From Aminobacterium mobile DSM 12262 (GTDB taxonomy: Bacteria > Synergistota > Synergistia > Synergistales > Aminobacteriaceae), in the NCBI RefSeq assembly GCF_000526395.1, contig NZ_JAFZ01000003.1, forward strand, positions 62,001-126,000: a stretch of 64,000 nt of DNA, in the 5' to 3' direction. Each line of letters starts with the position of its first letter. Positions within the stretch are counted from its first letter, which is position 1. Positions 60,969-64,000 of this stretch are shown here, piece after piece. The notes under the pieces were generated by a model. It saw only the letters and a program-made list of their open reading frames with translations. It did no database searches and was not told the DNA's origin. The translations under genes and the position numbers were made by a program.

Positions 60969-62015
60969 ATGTCCCATAGAATGAAAGGTCTGTTGCGAGG
61001 AGTGGCTGTATGCGTGTTTCTCTTTTCTCTGACAGCTACGGCAGCAGCTCAAAATATAAAACTATCTTATAACGGGCCGGCAGATGAAGAAAACAATGCG
61101 GTCCATCTTTTTGCAGTTCATTTTAAATCTATGGTGGAAGAGGAGAGCAAGGGAATTCTGTCGATACAGTTATACCCCGATAGTCAGCTTGGGAACGAGG
61201 AAGAGCGCATGGAGCTTCTGACCCGAGATGGAATGAATCAACCTATTATGAATATCGCGTCTTTTGGTGGGGTTGCTCCTCTTTTTCCAGAAATTTATGC
61301 TACGGCGGTACCTTTTATGTTTAATAGTTATCAGGCGGCACACTCTTTTTTTGACAAAGGGTTATTTTGGGACAAGGCTCGCAAAGAGTTTCAAAATCGT
61401 ACAGGAGCTATATTGCTGGAAGTAGTGGAAGAAGGGGGGTTTCTCGCCTTTACAAACTCGAAAAAAGCACTTCAGTCTCCGAAAGATTTCGAGGGCCTTA
61501 AATTTAGAGGCATGGATGAAGGTCAGATTACTCTCTATAAATCTTTTAGCGCCAGCGGTACCCCGATACCATGGACAGAGCTCTACATGGCATTAAAGAC
61601 AGGCGTAGTAGATGGTCAGATGAACCCGGCCATGTATATTAAAATGGGGAGTTTATATGAAGTACAAAAATACCTGACTTTAGCCAATATTCAATACTCA
61701 GACCAGTTTCTCGTTATAAACGGGGATCTTTTTGAGTCGCTTAGTGGAGAGCAGCGGTCTATTATTCAGAAAGCTTCTCGTCAAGCTAATATGATGAATA
61801 GAGAAGCAGTGGAAGCTCAAGACTTTAAGGATATTCAGTTTCTTCAAGAGCGAGGGATGGAAGTCTATACCCCTACAGAAGATGAGATGGAAGTTTTTAG
61901 AGATAAGGCTATCCCGGCATATCTGGAATGGCTTAAAACAAAGCTCTCTAAAGAATGGTTAGATCTGGCTCTTGAAAGTGCTAGAAATTCGAATACTGAA
62001 GCTGCAGGGCATTAG
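60969..62015 (+). CDS. dctP: TRAP transporter substrate-binding protein (DctP family)
   Basis: 348 residues from ATG 60969 (AAGGAG about 8 nt upstream; a GTG at 60960 overlaps it). Signal peptide: basic RMKGLLR then GVAVCVFLFSLTATAAAQ. Mature part has DEENNAVHLFAVHFKSMVEE, YPDSQLGNEEERMELL, LKFRGMDE with the ligand-binding Arg, and PWTELYMALKTGVVDGQMNP. Related but not closely similar to the DctP at 17748. Ligand probably a carboxylic acid. Followed by its own DctQ and DctM genes, and preceded by proA on the same transcript. Confidence 0.94.
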   Translation: MSHRMKGLLRGVAVCVFLFSLTATAAAQNIKLSYNGPADEENNAVHLFAVHFKSMVEEESKGILSIQLYPDSQLGNEEERMELLTRDGMNQPIMNIASFGGVAPLFPEIYATAVPFMFNSYQAAHSFFDKGLFWDKARKEFQNRTGAILLEVVEEGGFLAFTNSKKALQSPKDFEGLKFRGMDEGQITLYKSFSASGTPIPWTELYMALKTGVVDGQMNPAMYIKMGSLYEVQKYLTLANIQYSDQFLVINGDLFESLSGEQRSIIQKASRQANMMNREAVEAQDFKDIQFLQERGMEVYTPTEDEMEVFRDKAIPAYLEWLKTKLSKEWLDLALESARNSNTEAAGH

Positions 62016-62038
62016 AGAGAGATAGGGTTGCTGCTGTT

Positions 62039-62536
62039 ATGACTGCTGATACTCATACGTTCTCTGAAAAATGGATCCTTCGATTAGAGCGTTTTAGCGC
62101 TTGGAGTGCGGGGGCTCTTCTTGTTATAAATGTGGGAGATGTTCTCTTAGGTATCTTCATGCGATATATCATGAAAAGCTCTGCTATATGGACTGAAGAG
62201 GTTGCCCGCTTTTCCCTGGTATGGCTTGTGATGGTGGGAGCTACAGGAGCTCTTTGTCATGGCGATCATATGGTTATTGATTTTGTCACTCCCCGGTTGC
62301 CTCAAAAAATTCAGCGAATTATAAAGTTTTTTCAAGGGATCATCACTCTTTTAGTGCTAGGTGCCATGGTCTATCTCGGCAGCATTAATGCTATTAAAAT
62401 ATGGGGAATGCGGACTATGGCTCTTAATATCCCTAAAACTGTCCCTCTCCTCTCTGTTCCAGTAGGTTGTACTCTTCTGTTGGCAGAGACATCGCTTTTT
62501 CTCTTCCGATCTATAAGGGATGGTGGTCAGAACTAA
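62039..62536 (+). CDS. dctQ: TRAP transporter small permease (DctQ family)
   Basis: 165 residues with four hydrophobic segments. DVLLGIFMRYIMKSSAIWTEEVARFSLVWLVMVGA is the usual DctQ block of helices 1-2 (about residues 28-62). The stop codon overlaps the dctM start by one base (TAATG). It bridges binding protein and channel. ATG 62039 has only a weak ribosome site (GAGATAGGG upstream), so it may rely on coupling with dctP. Confidence 0.9.
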   Translation: MTADTHTFSEKWILRLERFSAWSAGALLVINVGDVLLGIFMRYIMKSSAIWTEEVARFSLVWLVMVGATGALCHGDHMVIDFVTPRLPQKIQRIIKFFQGIITLLVLGAMVYLGSINAIKIWGMRTMALNIPKTVPLLSVPVGCTLLLAETSLFLFRSIRDGGQN

Positions 62537-63828
62537 TGGTCCTTTTTATGCTCTGTGCTTTTTTCATTATGATGGTGATCGGGTTCCCTCTCTATCTTTC
62601 GTTGTTGGGGGCGGCCTTTCTGGGTGTCGTTGTTTTAGGGGATTGGTCTCTTTGCCGCGTTATTGCTCAGCAATTCTATGGCGGTATGGACGTCTTTTCC
62701 CTCATGGCCATCCCGTTCTTTATTTGGACAGGGATTCTTATGAACCGCTCTGGTCTCACTGACCGTCTTCTTGATTTAAGTCGACTTTTGGTAGGGTCAG
62801 TACGGGGAGGACTTGGCTACGTGAACGTGGTGGGTGGCATTATTCTCGCAGGTGTTAATGGTTCTGCTGCTGCAGATGCTTCGGCACTAGGATCCATACT
62901 TATTCCAGCCATGATTAAAGATGGTTTTTCCCCTGCTTATTCGGCTGGTCTGACAGCAAGTAGTTCTTTAATAGGTCCTATTATTCCCCCGAGTATTTTT
63001 ATGGTTATTTACGCCACCATGACAAATACATCTATTGGAGGACTTTTTGCCGCCGGCATTCTCCCGGGGATCGTACTCGGTGGTGCCTTTATGATTATGA
63101 ACTATTTTTATTCCATAAAACATGGAATGCCTATTTCTGATTTTAGAGAGATTCGTTCTCAAGGAAAAGAGATTTTACGGCGTTCCTGTATTGGTTTGGT
63201 GGCTCCCCTCATTATTATTGGCGGTATTGTAACAGGAATTGTAACACCCACAGAGTCTGGAGCCTTAGGAGTGGCTTATTGCATAGTGGCTGGTTCCCTT
63301 TACACTCGAAAATTGACATGGAGAGACATAGGGGAATCTATTTATGAAACGGTCCGTATGACGAGCTCCATCTTTTTGATTATGGGGGCGGCGACGGTGA
63401 TTGGCTGGATATTGAAGTGGGAGCAGGTTCCCCAACGTTTTGCGGGTATGGTGATACAATCGGGTCTGATGGATAATCCCTGGCTCCTTATGATGGTTCT
63501 TTCTGCTATTATTTTCCCTATCGGCATGTTTATGGAAGAGGTCTCGACGTTGACGCTTCTCACCCCTATCTTTGCGCCTCTTGCTGCGAAGGCTGGCATT
63601 GATCCTCTCCATTTTGGTGTGGTGATGACATTGAATGTAACTATTGCCCTTATCACCCCTCCTATGGGGGCGTGTAATTATATAGTGGCTGCTGTTGGTG
63701 GAGTTGAATTGGGAGATGTCTTCAAATATATATGGCCCTTTATAGGGGTGGCATTGCTTGTATTGTTGCTCATCATTACGTTCCCTTCTATAACGACCCT
63801 TATCCCGCGTCTTCTCGAACTGTCATGA
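62536..63828 (+). CDS. dctM: TRAP transporter large permease (DctM family)
   Basis: 430 residues from ATG 62536, which overlaps the dctQ stop; the open frame itself starts earlier, inside dctQ. About 12 membrane segments. Family motifs: FFIWTGILMNRSGLTDRLLDLSRLLVG, GGLGYVNVVGGIILAGVNGSAAADASALGSILIPAM, SSLIGPIIPPSIFM, GIVTPTESGALGVAY and GMFMEEVSTLTLLTPIF (each a known DctM region). The PTESG motif is canonical here, unlike the PNEAG of the first DctM. Ends in a strong terminator. Confidence 0.95.
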   Translation: MVLFMLCAFFIMMVIGFPLYLSLLGAAFLGVVVLGDWSLCRVIAQQFYGGMDVFSLMAIPFFIWTGILMNRSGLTDRLLDLSRLLVGSVRGGLGYVNVVGGIILAGVNGSAAADASALGSILIPAMIKDGFSPAYSAGLTASSSLIGPIIPPSIFMVIYATMTNTSIGGLFAAGILPGIVLGGAFMIMNYFYSIKHGMPISDFREIRSQGKEILRRSCIGLVAPLIIIGGIVTGIVTPTESGALGVAYCIVAGSLYTRKLTWRDIGESIYETVRMTSSIFLIMGAATVIGWILKWEQVPQRFAGMVIQSGLMDNPWLLMMVLSAIIFPIGMFMEEVSTLTLLTPIFAPLAAKAGIDPLHFGVVMTLNVTIALITPPMGACNYIVAAVGGVELGDVFKYIWPFIGVALLVLLLIITFPSITTLIPRLLELS

Positions 63829-63834
63829 AAAATA

Positions 63835-63875
63835 AAAATCCGTCGTGTCCCTTTTAGAGGAATGCGACGGATTTT
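63835..63875. terminator. Terminator after the second TRAP operon
   Basis: AAAATCCGTCG (63835-63845) and CGACGGATTTT (63865-63875), 11-bp stem, 19-nt loop. Near-symmetric, so it can also serve a convergent gene on the minus strand. Confidence 0.8.
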
Positions 63876-63950
63876 ATATTCTTATGAATATAGAAAATTA
63901 TTTCGGAATGATACTAACGATATTTTCCCTTTAACATTCCCATACAGATA

Positions 63951-64000
63951 CTACTTGCAAAATACAGAGGCAAGTACTCCTGCTACCAAGAGAGCAGGCA
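63951..64000 (-). CDS. Possible C-terminal end of a membrane protein (partial)
   Basis: On the minus strand one frame runs from the window edge to a TAG at 63953-63951 and encodes only PALLVAGVLASVFCK, hydrophobic like a last membrane helix. Fifteen codons are too few to be sure; the intervening 63876-63950 shows nothing else. The shared terminator just beyond fits a convergent gene. Confidence 0.3.
   Translation of the reverse strand, partial: PALLVAGVLASVFCK

Noticed and set aside
1-64000. CRISPR arrays, rRNA, tRNA or selenocysteine genes
   Set aside because: No regularly spaced repeats, rRNA motifs, tRNA cloverleaf signatures or in-frame TGA within conserved selenoprotein families were seen by eye; a tRNA scan was not run.

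Overview
The window reads as chromosome of an anaerobic, amino-acid-fermenting, diderm bacterium, most probably a Synergistota member close to Aminobacterium. This is inferred from gene content only: two TRAP transporters, Na+-coupled amino acid carriers, peptidases and amidohydrolases, carbamate kinase, rubrerythrin and a TamB/AsmA-like envelope protein. There are no rRNA or tRNA genes, no CRISPR array and no recognisable transposase. Coding density is high, and most genes sit in same-strand operons with strong Shine-Dalgarno sequences.

Layout. (1) 1-3.6 kb, minus: a tightly coupled operon of two divergent D-Ala-D-Ala-ligase-like ATP-grasp enzymes, a GNAT acetyltransferase and a KamA-family radical SAM aminomutase cut by the window edge. 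It looks like a pathway that makes and ligates or acetylates a beta-amino acid. (2) 3.7-7.4 kb, minus: a stress island with Hsp20, an encapsulated ferritin-like cargo protein, its encapsulin shell, rubrerythrin and a baeRF-family protein. (3) 7.5-12.2 kb: flavin reductase, oligoendopeptidase F and a Na+/alanine symporter with an unusually long, structured leader. (4) 12.2-27.4 kb: a LysR regulator divergent from a catabolic cluster with two YgeY-like M20 proteins (one lacking key catalytic residues), glyA, an unusual fold-type-II PLP enzyme, a TRAP transporter, an N-acyl-D-amino-acid deacylase, a threonine-synthase-like enzyme, carbamate kinase and an MFS carrier. It resembles the E. coli ygeWXY-hyuA-yqeA region in logic. 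(5) 27.4-32.6 kb: feoAB, rlmN, a small exported thioredoxin-fold ferredoxin-like protein, a ZIP transporter and mntP. (6) 32.6-37.1 kb: pgsB-, pgsC- and pgsW-like poly-gamma-glutamate genes, an orphan response regulator and a LarA-family protein. (7) 37.1-45 kb: an amino acid binding protein, an aminotransferase, then a lysine locus in which a consensus promoter and T-box leader precede lysA and two transporters (YfcC and NhaC families), followed by dapF. (8) 45-49 kb: a TamB/AsmA-like protein and an NADPH-dependent FMN reductase family protein. (9) 49-58.3 kb: a glycogen locus, with glgA-glgP-malQ facing away from glgB-GH57. (10) 58.5-63.8 kb: proBA apparently co-transcribed with a second TRAP system.

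How it fits together: peptides, acylated amino acids and organic acids are imported by Na+- or TRAP-type carriers and degraded (PepF, M20 proteins, deacylase, PLP enzymes, SHMT), with ATP possibly gained through carbamate kinase. Carbon is stored as glycogen, iron and oxygen stress are buffered by encapsulin-ferritin and rubrerythrin, and lysine synthesis and transport are controlled by tRNA charging. The best candidates for undescribed biology are the KamA/GNAT/double ATP-grasp operon, the LarA-containing poly-gamma-glutamate operon, the degenerate YgeY paralogue with its unusual PLP neighbour, and the structured leader of the alanine symporter.
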